Shown: positions 14,773 through 21,997 of the stretch, in pieces
Layout of the letters: every line of letters begins with the position of its first letter
Position numbering within the stretch: position 1 is the stretch's first letter
IMG/VR virus record: IMGVR_UViG_3300009684_000166
Coordinates: 1-24,658 of that record
DNA from: a virus
DNA length: 24,658 bases
Reading direction: 5' to 3' (one strand)
Notes under the pieces: generated by a model
Database searches by the model: none
The model's input: the letters and a program-made list of their open reading frames with translations, nothing else
What the model was told of the DNA's origin: nothing
Program-made: the position numbers and the translations under genes

Positions 14773-15927
14773 TTAGATGAAGCGGTAAACTCCAGCGTGT
14801 TTATAATTGTTTTTGCATTTATTAGCCAAAGCCAAAGCATTAACGCAATCGTCGTGAAATCCTGTTGGCGCGTTATATCTTACACCTGTTGCCGTGTATT
14901 GATATTCGAATATTTCCAACTCACTTTTAATTTCGTTGTCGGGGTAAAATATTTCGCGTTTGTGTATAGATGAAGCAAGCGCCTCCATTAATTGTTGCTT
15001 GCTTGACGATGTATATTTAAACCCGTGCATAGCGTTAAAATGGCGTTGTAAATCTTCGGTTATTGCATCGCCTACGCCTGTGCTATCAATTACAACGGGT
15101 TTGCTTTTATCAAGCCTTAAAATCGTTTCTTTGGTTTGCGCCCAATCTTTTTGGAATCGCTCATAGTGTGCGACGTGTCCGTTTGCATCGAGTCCAATTA
15201 CAACCGTATAATCAAAGGACTTTGCCAAATCTATTCCATAATACGCAACAGGTAAAACGCTCAATGGTCGGATGCAATCAATAATATGCTGATTGCCAAA
15301 AGGATTGCTTGCGTTTTCCATAGCGTTAGCCATGTACTCTTGTTCAAATACTGCGGATGGCAATTGTGTTCGTGCGTCGTCTATTTCCGTGCGGTCAATG
15401 TACGGATTATCGTATGTGCTAAATTTAAACGATTGCCAATCGTTGCCGTCGGCTTTCATAAACAATGAGTAAAAATAATTCTTACCCTTTGGAGTTGATA
15501 CGAACAGCGCACGCCCTTTATAATCGGTTAAGGTAGGTCTTATTGAGTTTAACCACCCATCTTCTAAATTAGGGATAAATGAAGCCTCATCTATAATTAC
15601 TAAATGAAATTTACGCCCCCTTAAATTATCCAGACGTTCGCCTGTAAAAAACATTACGTTGCCATCGTTAGGAAATAATATCGTTAAATCAGATTTGTTG
15701 TTTTCAAAAGGTATTGTTTTGATTAGCTTGTTAAAAAAGGTTTTTGCTAGCTGGTAGGTAGGTGTAATGTATGCAACGCTATTACCCTTAATCGCCTCAA
15801 AGATTATTTCAAGTTGTGCGAGTTCCGATTTGCCAAACCTTCGCCCACACATAACAACCCTAAACCGCGAAGCGCAGTCGAATATTTTTTGTTGGTTAAT
15901 GTGTAATTCAGGAATTGGAATTTGCAA
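14773..15927 (-). CDS. Terminase large subunit
   Basis: 384 residues. ATPase half: Walker A CGRRFGKS (27-34), Walker B LVIIDEAS (109-116, D113 and E114), coupling motif STPKG (144-148). Nuclease half: acidic RNase H-fold residues in YYGIDLAK (D233), VVIDSTGVGD (D281) and HDDCVNALA (D359/D360). It packages DNA into the prohead through the portal and cuts the concatemer. The length is a little short for the family but both domains are complete. The start overlaps the preceding small membrane protein gene by 20 bases; no better internal start exists. Very sure. Confidence 0.97.
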   Translation of the reverse strand: MQIPIPELHINQQKIFDCASRFRVVMCGRRFGKSELAQLEIIFEAIKGNSVAYITPTYQLAKTFFNKLIKTIPFENNKSDLTILFPNDGNVMFFTGERLDNLRGRKFHLVIIDEASFIPNLEDGWLNSIRPTLTDYKGRALFVSTPKGKNYFYSLFMKADGNDWQSFKFSTYDNPYIDRTEIDDARTQLPSAVFEQEYMANAMENASNPFGNQHIIDCIRPLSVLPVAYYGIDLAKSFDYTVVIGLDANGHVAHYERFQKDWAQTKETILRLDKSKPVVIDSTGVGDAITEDLQRHFNAMHGFKYTSSSKQQLMEALASSIHKREIFYPDNEIKSELEIFEYQYTATGVRYNAPTGFHDDCVNALALANKCKNNYKHAGVYRFI

Positions 15928-16150
15928 GTAATAAATTTATTACAAAAATAGGTAATGCGCCGTAGATAGTAAATAATAAATCGTCTATATCTGGAGTGCC
16001 TTTTTTGCTGACATAATCCCAAACCTCTTTTAAAGTTCCAATTGCTACAACTACAACCATCGCCCACAAATCCGATACGAATAATTGAGCAATTAAGAAT
16101 ATTAGAAACCCAGCAATAAAATGGTATTGTTTATCTATTGGCATCTTCAA
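15908..16150 (-). CDS. Small multi-pass membrane protein (80 aa)
   Basis: 80 residues with three hydrophobic segments (about 10-28 HFIAGFLIFLIAQLFV, 29-42 LWAMVVVVAIGTL, 59-77 FTIYGALPIFVINLLLA) and a conserved-looking polar loop (KEVWDYVSKKGTPDIDD). The HFIAGF opening and the Glu/Asp-rich loop recall small Bacteroidota phage membrane proteins of unknown function. It lies between the terminase subunits and overlaps the TerL start by 20 bases. A holin or other lysis role is possible because of size and topology, but a membrane anchor or superinfection factor cannot be excluded. The frame is preferred over the 87-codon shadow frame at 15804-16067, which is Arg/Cys-rich without pattern. Confidence 0.75.
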   Translation of the reverse strand: MKMPIDKQYHFIAGFLIFLIAQLFVSDLWAMVVVVAIGTLKEVWDYVSKKGTPDIDDLLFTIYGALPIFVINLLLANSNS

Positions 16151-16190
16151 ATGTTTAATTTTAAAAGTTGTTTACGTTTACGTAAAAGTG

Positions 16191-16224
16191 ACCGCAAAGC
16201 AGTTTTTATGGTATGCAGTGCGGT
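16191..16224. other. Imperfect inverted repeat between two membrane protein genes
   Basis: ACCGCA (16191-16196) and TGCGGT (16219-16224) pair perfectly. After a 2x2 internal loop, three more base pairs form (GCA/TGC) around a 12-nt loop. It lies 5 bases after the stop of the 89-aa gene, read on the minus strand. No long T-run follows directly, so a weak terminator, processing hairpin or operator are all possible. A short palindrome (TTTACGTAAA, 16176-16185) is close by. Confidence 0.45.
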
Positions 16225-16229
16225 ACATT

Positions 16230-16499
16230 TTATACATAAAGTGTAGCCCATAATAAGTTAGCAACAGCCCCAATAAAAAAGAACATCCAAGATTGATTAA
16301 TTTTAGGCATTACACCGACATTTCCTATGTCTCTTGGACCAACTGCATAATCCTTAAACCCAAAGATTAATCCTGATCCAATGAATGATGCAAGTAACCC
16401 AGCAAAGCCTTGAAACCAATATTGATTGTCGGGAAAGAATACAGGATTAATGAATCCAGCTAGTAATGCCATCCCGAATAAATTTTTAATTACTTTCAT
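16230..16499 (-). CDS. Small three-helix membrane protein (89 aa)
   Basis: 89 residues with hydrophobic segments at about 5-22 (LFGMALLAGFINPVFF), 31-48 (GFAGLLASFIGSGLIFGF) and 70-89 (SWMFFFIGAVANLLWATLYV), joined by short polar loops. It starts inside the end of the 32-aa gene (14-nt overlap) and is second of three membrane genes in a row between the terminase genes. I do not recognise the family. The size and topology would fit a holin-like protein, but this is only inference; no endolysin is visible in the window to support a lysis cassette. Confidence 0.75.
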   Translation of the reverse strand: MKVIKNLFGMALLAGFINPVFFPDNQYWFQGFAGLLASFIGSGLIFGFKDYAVGPRDIGNVGVMPKINQSWMFFFIGAVANLLWATLYV

Positions 16500-16584
16500 C
16501 GTTATTATTTTTAGTTAATAAATGCGTCCATAAAAATGATACTAAAACTACAACAATAAATTCAAATACATATACTCGCCACAT
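16486..16584 (-). CDS. Tiny single-pass membrane protein (32 aa)
   Basis: A short open frame from ATG at 16584 to TAA at 16488-16486. Its start shares one base with the stop of the terminase small subunit candidate (TAATG), and its end overlaps the 89-aa gene by 14 bases, so it fills a gap of 84 bases exactly. The product has a short N-terminus (MWRVYVFEF), one hydrophobic helix (IVVVLVSFLWTHLL) and a polar tail (TKNNNDESN), the make-up of a small membrane peptide. Coupled start and membrane character support it as a real gene. Function unknown; a holin/antiholin or spanin part is speculative. Confidence 0.65.
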   Translation of the reverse strand: MWRVYVFEFIVVVLVSFLWTHLLTKNNNDESN

Positions 16585-16952
16585 TATAAAATTGTTTTGC
16601 CTTTTGTAACAATAAACTCTATTTTGCCATCAGTAGTTACTGCGCTTGTTTCTTTTGGTTTCCCAAATAGTCGAGTCCATAATGTATCGAGCGAATATAA
16701 ACTACCCTTTTCAAGTGATTTACGCAAAGCGTTAGCAATTGTTTTTTCTAGTACGGTACACTCTGGATTCTTAAAAACTTCTCCTAATTCGGTTAATGTC
16801 ATTGCCATCATTACTTTGATCGTGTCATTTACTTGACTAACTGAGTACCCATCATTTTTCAAAAGCGTAATGAATTTATGTTTGCGCCCTTGTAAATTTC
16901 TTCTTTCGTCGTAACCTTTTTTAAAAGGTTTTAAGTTTTTTTCGTTTGGCAT
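16584..16952 (-). CDS. Terminase small subunit candidate (DUF5681-like N-terminus)
   Basis: 122 residues. The opening FKKGYDERRNLQGRK resembles the F-x-x-G-x-S-x-N-P-x-GR-(P/K) start of DUF5681-type phage proteins, which often take the place of a small terminase. The rest is helical, with a small C-terminal beta/Lys part. It lies 656 bases upstream of TerL, with three small membrane genes between. The small subunit recognises the packaging site. No clear helix-turn-helix is visible, so the assignment is by N-terminal motif and position. It starts one base after the 60-aa gene ends. Confidence 0.68.
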   Translation of the reverse strand: MPNEKNLKPFKKGYDERRNLQGRKHKFITLLKNDGYSVSQVNDTIKVMMAMTLTELGEVFKNPECTVLEKTIANALRKSLEKGSLYSLDTLWTRLFGKPKETSAVTTDGKIEFIVTKGKTIL

Positions 16953-16953
16953 A

Positions 16954-17136
16954 TTACACAGATTTATCGCAGTTTAGTTCTTCTGCTTTTTCTATAATCC
17001 AATTGTTTATTTGTTCTTGGCTAAACGTTGCCGATATCAATAAGGCGTTAAATTGGTGGTATAAATCGTCTATTGTTATATCGTCCGAAGTTTCAACGCT
17101 TATCGTGATGTCATAATGTTTTAACGTGAGTTGCAT
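16954..17136 (-). CDS. Small conserved-looking phage protein (60 aa)
   Basis: 60 residues: a beta-hairpin-like start (LTLKHYDITISVETSDDI) and two acidic helices (DDLYHQFNALLISATFSQEQ, NNWIIEKAEEL). Small proteins with this pattern are, from memory, frequent between HNH and terminase genes of Bacteroidota phages. Function unknown. It overlaps the HNH gene end by 16 bases and ends one base before the terminase small subunit candidate, so it is coupled to the packaging genes and may help packaging or DNA cutting. Confidence 0.7.
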   Translation of the reverse strand: MQLTLKHYDITISVETSDDITIDDLYHQFNALLISATFSQEQINNWIIEKAEELNCDKSV

Positions 17137-17375
17137 TTGTCTTTGTGTATTTGGGTTAAAAAATCAATGTGTTGTTTCTTATCGCCGTATTCGATATGGC
17201 AGTTTCTACAAAGCGCCATTAAGTTTTCGATGTTATCCGCTTGCTTTGTTCCACCCATTCCCCTCGCGTGTATGTGGTGTATATCGTTAGCCATTTTGCC
17301 ACAAATTTCGCACGGAATGAAATCAGTTACATCGTAGCCGAAGTAATTAAAATATATTTTAGTGTGTGATTTCAA
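17121..17375 (-). CDS. HNH endonuclease
   Basis: 84 residues forming little more than an HNH domain. Zinc knuckle Cys pairs are C22/C25 and C56/C59, the catalytic His lies in DIHHIHARGMGG (H33-H36), and DNIENLMALCRNCH (47-60) supplies the Asn/His end. Small HNH proteins next to terminase genes often assist DNA cutting during packaging, which fits the position just before the small subunit candidate; homing is the other reading. It overlaps the methyltransferase gene by 17 bases and the 60-aa gene by 16 bases. Very sure of the domain, less of the role. Confidence 0.93.
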   Translation of the reverse strand: MKSHTKIYFNYFGYDVTDFIPCEICGKMANDIHHIHARGMGGTKQADNIENLMALCRNCHIEYGDKKQHIDFLTQIHKDKCNSR

Positions 17376-18570
17376 CGCCGTTCTTTTTTATGATTAATGT
17401 TTCATCTAATTTGCGCATACGGTCAATAATTACTTGGCAATACTTTGCATCTAATTCCATACCATAATATTTACGATTTAATTGATGTGATGCAACCATT
17501 GTTGTACCGGTGCCTAAAAATTGGTCTAATAAAATGTCATTTTTTTTAGTAAATTGTAATGCCCATTCTGGTAAATCAATGGGAAACGTAGCCGCGTGAA
17601 CGCTTGAAAATTCATTATTTCTATTTGGCTTACCTCGATAAATATTCTTTATAGTCCCTCTAAAATTTGCGTTTGGTATTGCTCTGGAAGCGTTTTCTTT
17701 TGAAGATATAAAAAATAAATACTCCCAACAACTTGTCATAACATTTTTAGCCATTGCGGGCGCTCCGTGTTCTTTGTCCCAAATTGCAACATCTATGAAA
17801 TTATCTTTATAATTGTTTAAATATTCTATTAATGCTATTTTATTTCCTGCTAAACTTTGAATATTACAAATCAAATAATCGCTAAATAAAATAGCGTTAT
17901 TTGTAAAACCTATTAATAAATCCAAATAATTTGATTGCGTTTGATTGTCATTATACTCATTGTATTTATTATCTGTTGTATGTGTATTACCACTTAACGA
18001 CTCACTTTTACCTGCGTTGTATGGTGGTGATGTAAAAGATAAATTTGCAATTTTTCCATTCATTAATTTTGCAACTTGGTCGCTATCGGTACTATCGCCA
18101 CAAAGTAAACGATGTTCGCCTATTTCAAATAAATCGCCTAAAACAATATCTGTTTTTATTTCATCTGGGATTGAGTAATTATCTTTTTCGGCTTCTAATA
18201 CTTCGGCTTCAAAGTTTGGTATATCTAAACCCCACTCCGTTAATTGTTCTGCGTCCCAATTATTCGCCAAATCGTCCCAATCCCATTCACCAAACCCTAC
18301 GTTATCCTTAATTATAAATTGTTTCTTTTCATCTTCGTTCAAATCGCTAACCTGTTTAACCCATTCTTCTGGAATATCTTTAAACCCTATTTCCTGTAAT
18401 GCCTTTAAACGCATGTTGCCACCTTGAACAATAAAATTTTCATCAACAACGATAGGACGCAAAGCCAACATTTTTGGAAAATCATTTATTGACTTAACGA
18501 GTTTTTTAAACTTATCGTCTTTAATTATTCTCGGATTGTTCGGATTTGGTTTTAATTTAGATAGCTTCAT
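17359..18570 (-). CDS. ParB-like domain fused to DNA (N4-cytosine/N6-adenine) methyltransferase
   Basis: 403 residues. Residues 1-110 form a ParB/Srx-like N-terminal domain (PNPNNPRII, IVQGGNMRLKAL). Residues 141-400 form a beta-class DNA methyltransferase: LGDLFEIGEHRLLCGDS, catalytic SPPY (181-184), and the SAM motif FLGTGTTMVA (351-360) near the C-terminus, with motif IV before motif I. SPPY fits N4-cytosine or N6-adenine methylation. In phages such fusions protect DNA from host restriction or mark it for packaging or replication. The target site is not readable. It overlaps the upstream glycosyltransferase by 14 bases. No matching restriction enzyme is seen, only the small HNH protein next door. 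Confidence 0.93.
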   Translation of the reverse strand: MKLSKLKPNPNNPRIIKDDKFKKLVKSINDFPKMLALRPIVVDENFIVQGGNMRLKALQEIGFKDIPEEWVKQVSDLNEDEKKQFIIKDNVGFGEWDWDDLANNWDAEQLTEWGLDIPNFEAEVLEAEKDNYSIPDEIKTDIVLGDLFEIGEHRLLCGDSTDSDQVAKLMNGKIANLSFTSPPYNAGKSESLSGNTHTTDNKYNEYNDNQTQSNYLDLLIGFTNNAILFSDYLICNIQSLAGNKIALIEYLNNYKDNFIDVAIWDKEHGAPAMAKNVMTSCWEYLFFISSKENASRAIPNANFRGTIKNIYRGKPNRNNEFSSVHAATFPIDLPEWALQFTKKNDILLDQFLGTGTTMVASHQLNRKYYGMELDAKYCQVIIDRMRKLDETLIIKKNGVEITH

Positions 18571-19186
18571 AAAAGTTTGTTTCGTATTCTAAAATTCTTT
18601 TCGTGTGCGCATGGTGTCCACTATCCCAAATCGGAGCGCACCAAATATGGCTAACTGTTTTTACTTCGTAATTATTACGATGGCATTGTTCTAAAAATGA
18701 GTGCGCCGTTCTGTGTTCAAAGTTCCAACAATCATCTTTTGTTGTAATCGGATCAACTTCAAACCTTAACTTTTTGCTCAAATTCTTATCAATTAAAAAT
18801 GCGCTTGTGCGAATATGAGGTTTAATTAAGTTGCTCATCTCATTACAAACAACAGTATTTTTAGAATACTTATCGTCAAATTCTTTTAGAAATGTTTTTC
18901 TCATTGGCAACCAATCGTCGCAAGTAAATAACAATTTATCCCAATCATTGCCAAAGCCTTCTAATCGTTCGTTACAGATGTCTTGAAAACTGCCAATATC
19001 ATAACCCACCCCAACACGTCTAATGTATTTAACACCCTTGCAAACATCCTCAAATGCTGGTTGTGGCTGATGGTGGTTTTGAATTATTACTAATTCGTAA
19101 TCTAGTTGCTCGGATTGTTCCCAAGCATTTACCCAAAGTTTAATGTTTTCTAAACGATCATGTACGTTTACTACTAATTTATTCAT
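18557..19186 (-). CDS. GT-A-like glycosyltransferase
   Basis: 209 residues. The start (LVVNVHDRLENIKLWVNAWE) and the VGVGYDIGSFQDIC region resemble the nucleotide-sugar binding half of a GT-A glycosyltransferase; LLFTCDDWLPM (86-95) gives an acidic pair at D90/D91 in the place of the metal-binding DxD. The C-terminal half (FEHRTAHSFLEQC) is less clear. No membrane segment is seen. It is the last of the sugar/methyl transfer genes and overlaps the ParB-methyltransferase start by 14 bases. Glycosyltransferase is fairly likely; the sugar donor and acceptor are unknown. Confidence 0.72.
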   Translation of the reverse strand: MNKLVVNVHDRLENIKLWVNAWEQSEQLDYELVIIQNHHQPQPAFEDVCKGVKYIRRVGVGYDIGSFQDICNERLEGFGNDWDKLLFTCDDWLPMRKTFLKEFDDKYSKNTVVCNEMSNLIKPHIRTSAFLIDKNLSKKLRFEVDPITTKDDCWNFEHRTAHSFLEQCHRNNYEVKTVSHIWCAPIWDSGHHAHTKRILEYETNFYEAI

Positions 19187-19188
19187 TG

Positions 19189-19788
19189 TTATTTTATTTT
19201 ACAAACCCAAACAACACGTTTAAAATCTTCGTGCATGAATGGTTTTAATTTATTTTTTTTAACCGATAGTTCGATATCTGTATCTTTTATTTCTAACCAA
19301 TCCCAAATTTTGCCTTTAAATTCATCATTAAATACATCTTCGTTTGCGCAATAATCGTGAGCCATAATTACATCCCCCGATTTCAATAAATCGCTTAACA
19401 TTTTAAACTCATTAATTTTATTTCCCCCATCGCATAAAACAACTGTTGCCCCTTCTCGATTTATAAAAGAATTAATTTCATCTAATTCTATTAACTCGGT
19501 GTATTCAGAATTAAATGCATTTTTAATAATTACTTCAATATCCTTTCCTTTAGGATAAGATAAATAATGTCTTTGTTCTATATCGTAAGTCCTAATTATT
19601 GAATCGTTTAAATTTAGTTCGTTTAAAACATCTCTTAACATTAATGTTAAACCGCCTGATGCCGTCCCAATTTCTAAAATCTGTTTTGGCTTTATAGTTT
19701 TTAATAATTCATAAAAAGGAGTTTTAATTTCTTCGTGCTGTTGTATTGGAATACTTTTATAAATAAATCTTCCTGTTATTTGTTTCAT
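19189..19788 (-). CDS. Class I SAM-dependent methyltransferase
   Basis: 199 residues. Motif I is QILEIGTASGGLTLML (36-51), an acidic strand end follows (IIRTYDIEQRH), and VVLCDGGNKINEF gives the next core strand, with MAHDYC near the C-terminus. The overall pattern resembles small-molecule methyltransferases of the Methyltransf_24/CmcI-like group rather than DNA methyltransferases: no N/D/S-P-P-Y motif. Set between two glycosyltransferases, it may methylate a sugar or its carrier; this is inference. It overlaps the preceding gene by 4 bases (ATGA) and is two bases from the next. Confidence 0.82.
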   Translation of the reverse strand: MKQITGRFIYKSIPIQQHEEIKTPFYELLKTIKPKQILEIGTASGGLTLMLRDVLNELNLNDSIIRTYDIEQRHYLSYPKGKDIEVIIKNAFNSEYTELIELDEINSFINREGATVVLCDGGNKINEFKMLSDLLKSGDVIMAHDYCANEDVFNDEFKGKIWDWLEIKDTDIELSVKKNKLKPFMHEDFKRVVWVCKIK

Positions 19789-20573
19789 TGTTTATTATTA
19801 TAAATGTTTATTAATTCTGCGTTTAAAGTCTCTGAATTAACTTTTAATATACTTCCAACACTGCAACCATTTTTTTTATTAAAATAATCTTCACCATTTT
19901 TTGCATTTGTACTCCAATCATTTCTATTTGCAATTGTACTATTTTGTATTGAATTTGGTATTTCTTCTATAAACTTATCGCTGTTTTCAATATCCGCAAA
20001 AAACCAAAATGAAGGGTGAAATCCTTTTTTAATTATTTGGTATGTGTGATCTACGTGTTCCCAAGCGTTAAAATAATTTTCATCCATTAAACCGCATTCT
20101 TCAATTACGCTTTTGTGATAATAAGAAAATGAACCAACGCAATTAGGATATAAAAATATAGTAACATTTTCTTTGTACTTATATTTAAAACTTGGATTAG
20201 GTATTCCATTTAATTTATTATGCTGTCCGTGAAGCGCAAAATTCAAATGCTTTATACCTGAAACATTTGAGTGCAAAATATATTCTAAAAAAACGTCTTC
20301 GTTTTTAATTAACATATCGTCTTCAATTAAAAAAATATGCTCGCATCCTTTATCCATTAAATATTTTAAAGCAGTATTTTTTGCAACGCCTACTGATAAG
20401 TTTGTTTCGTGTTGTATTACTTTTGCTTGAGTTGGGTATGTAATATCGTTGTACTTCGTTCCGTCGTTTACAATAACAAAGTTTTTAATCCAAGCTGGGA
20501 TTAATTGTGCGCTTTGTTTTAATCTATCTTCAGCATTCCAAGTAACCATTCCAACGCCTATTTTATCTATCAT
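19785..20573 (-). CDS. Family 2-like (GT-A) glycosyltransferase
   Basis: 262 residues. The N-terminal GVGMVTWNAEDRLKQ and FVIVNDGT are the typical nucleotide-binding start of GT2 enzymes. NLSVGVAKNTALKYL and FLIEDDMLI (81-89, EDD at 84-86) match the donor-binding and metal-binding motifs. NAWEHVDHTYQIIKKG supplies the downstream acidic/His motif expected of the acceptor side. No membrane anchor is seen, so it is probably soluble. It overlaps the Cys-rich gene by ATGA (20570-20573) and the methyltransferase by 4 bases. The sugar and acceptor are not predictable. Confidence 0.88.
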   Translation of the reverse strand: MIDKIGVGMVTWNAEDRLKQSAQLIPAWIKNFVIVNDGTKYNDITYPTQAKVIQHETNLSVGVAKNTALKYLMDKGCEHIFLIEDDMLIKNEDVFLEYILHSNVSGIKHLNFALHGQHNKLNGIPNPSFKYKYKENVTIFLYPNCVGSFSYYHKSVIEECGLMDENYFNAWEHVDHTYQIIKKGFHPSFWFFADIENSDKFIEEIPNSIQNSTIANRNDWSTNAKNGEDYFNKKNGCSVGSILKVNSETLNAELINIYNNKQ

Positions 20574-20869
20574 AAAGTTGAATTATAGTATTTATAAACG
20601 TCTTTTAACATATCGCATACACAAGCAGGGCAACTGCGGTTATAATGATAATGTGGATTAACAACCCTATAAGCCTCAATTACTTCGTTATGTATGTCGG
20701 CGTGGAAATTAACCAATTCGCCTGTTTGAGCGTATAAATCAAATATGTGTTTATGCTTTGATAATACTTTCAAATGTGGCTCGACGTCTGGGGTTAATGT
20801 TGAAAAGGTTGTATTTTCTTCGCCCCCATTCGCCAAGTGCTTCACCATAATCTTGTCTTGCTTTTTCAT
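20570..20869 (-). CDS. Small Cys-rich protein of unknown function
   Basis: 99 residues from ATG at 20869, or 92 from the ATG at 20848. The conserved-looking part is the C-terminal half: ELVNFHADIHNEVIEAYRV, then HYNRSCPACVCDMLKDVYKY with a C-x2-C-x-C group that might bind a metal. From memory, small proteins of this shape are common in Bacteroidota phages. The first 40 codons overlap the end of the glycosyltransferase by 119 bases and look poor in pattern, whereas the overlapped enzyme end looks genuine. Translation may begin further in, for example at the TTG that starts LKVLSKHKHIF. Function unknown. Confidence 0.68.
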   Translation of the reverse strand: MKKQDKIMVKHLANGGEENTTFSTLTPDVEPHLKVLSKHKHIFDLYAQTGELVNFHADIHNEVIEAYRVVNPHYHYNRSCPACVCDMLKDVYKYYNSTL

Positions 20870-21755
20870 TGTTTATTAAAAAATTTAAATGTTTATACCA
20901 ATCGCTTTGTTTTTCAACCCATAACACAGGCGCGTCTGCATCCATAGAATATGGTTCAACCTTTGAACAAATTACAGGAATATTCTTAACCGATGCTTCG
21001 AGTAACTTTAAATTTGATTTGCATTTACTCCAATCATTTGCCACCAAAGGCACTAACATAATATCCGCGTTTTCGTAAATCTCCATATATTCAGTCGGGC
21101 GCATTCCAGCGTATGCGTCAAATTGTAAACGCTTTGATGCTGTGAAATGATTAAGCATTTTATTCCAAATTGGTCTGCTTGCGTCGTCATCTGTATAACC
21201 GCCTAAAACCATTTTAATTTTTTTATTCCCAACTAAACGCTGTAAAGGATATTGTAAAATTTGTAGATCGTGTTCGTGTGTGCAACCACCCGCCCAAAAT
21301 ATTCTTATTAGTTCACTTTCTTTTTTATCTGGTAAAAATTGCCCTTCGCCAAATGGTAAGGCGTTTGGGAATATCTCAACGCTTTTATTAAATGGGTAAA
21401 TCCGTTCAGCTAATCTTTCATTTGTACAAGTTACCAAATCAGACATTAAAAGATTATTTTCAATACGCCCCGCCATTTCTTTGTATTGATGATAGTTTAA
21501 ATGATTTGTCGGCAAAATCCAATCGTCATCCATATCGCAAACTATTTTACAATTAATCGCATCTCTAATCGCGTTTAGGTTATTATCCCAAAGCGAAACT
21601 CTATTAAATAAAAGTATATCGTAATCAGTTGAAAGCATTTCTTCGGTAGGATAGTTTGATATAACACCTGTAATATTATCCATATAACCCATCGGCAAAC
21701 ATACTCTATGATAACCAACACCGCTATTTGGGTGTGAAATTCCTAGTATTTTCAT
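20751..21755 (-). CDS. GT-B (GT4-like) glycosyltransferase
   Basis: 334 residues from ATG at 21755, overlapping the upstream stop as ATGA. I prefer it to a longer frame from 21893 that adds 46 residues of Arg/Phe/Cys-rich shadow sequence. N-terminal half: MKILGISHPNSGVGYHRVCL and CDMDDDWILP. C-terminal half: RIFWAGGCTHEHDLQILQ, KMVLGGY, then YENADIMLVPLVAND and SNLKLLEASVKNIPVICS, the acidic motif that binds the nucleotide sugar in GT-B enzymes. The end (WGRRKYNLFNINPRRRATFE) is typical of phage and surface-glycan glycosyltransferases. Possible acceptors are virion proteins, host surface glycans or modified DNA; nothing here decides. Confidence 0.88.
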   Translation of the reverse strand: MKILGISHPNSGVGYHRVCLPMGYMDNITGVISNYPTEEMLSTDYDILLFNRVSLWDNNLNAIRDAINCKIVCDMDDDWILPTNHLNYHQYKEMAGRIENNLLMSDLVTCTNERLAERIYPFNKSVEIFPNALPFGEGQFLPDKKESELIRIFWAGGCTHEHDLQILQYPLQRLVGNKKIKMVLGGYTDDDASRPIWNKMLNHFTASKRLQFDAYAGMRPTEYMEIYENADIMLVPLVANDWSKCKSNLKLLEASVKNIPVICSKVEPYSMDADAPVLWVEKQSDWYKHLNFLINNEKARQDYGEALGEWGRRKYNLFNINPRRRATFESIIKA

Positions 21756-21997
21756 TTTATATTGTTTGCGATTATTCCAGATAAAAAAATAGTTGCTATA
21801 AATTCGGGTGCGATTGCAGGCATAAAAAAAAGTATTACCGCAACCCAAACCGATAAACAGGTTAAACAATCTAAAGGCTTTAATCTTTGCCACCTAGTGT
21901 AATTTAATTTGCGTTTTATCCAAAATGGAATTCCAGCAATATTTATAAAATAATAGCTAAACGAAATAGACGCAACAATAATTATTAATTTATCCAT
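21752..21997 (-). CDS. Small membrane protein with CxxC motif
   Basis: 81 residues with hydrophobic segments at about 3-24 and 48-79 (probably two helices in the second region). Between them lies a basic loop (KRKLNYTRWQRLKPLD) and a CLTC motif (C44, C47) at the membrane border. Proteins with this DCxTC plus membrane pattern occur in Bacteroidota phages; function unknown. It overlaps the regulator gene by 8 bases and the glycosyltransferase by ATGA, so it leads the glycosylation block. A membrane-bound partner of the transferases is conceivable but unproven. Confidence 0.75.
   Translation of the reverse strand: MDKLIIIVASISFSYYFINIAGIPFWIKRKLNYTRWQRLKPLDCLTCLSVWVAVILFFMPAIAPEFIATIFLSGIIANNIK

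Noticed and set aside
15804-16067. 87-codon minus-strand frame across the TerL start
   Set aside because: Composition is Arg/Cys/Gly-rich without any domain, and it is overlapped by both TerL and the 80-aa membrane protein.
17121-18570. Restriction-modification system formed by the HNH protein and the DNA methyltransferase
   Set aside because: The HNH protein is only 84 residues, without a specificity domain, and its place before the terminase genes fits a packaging or homing nuclease better; the methyltransferase has a ParB fusion typical of phage orphan enzymes.
21756-21893. Longer start (46 extra codons) for the GT-B glycosyltransferase
   Set aside because: The extra part is Arg/Phe/Cys-rich shadow of the CxxC membrane gene, and the ATG at 21755 gives a classic start (MKILGISHP) with an ATGA overlap.
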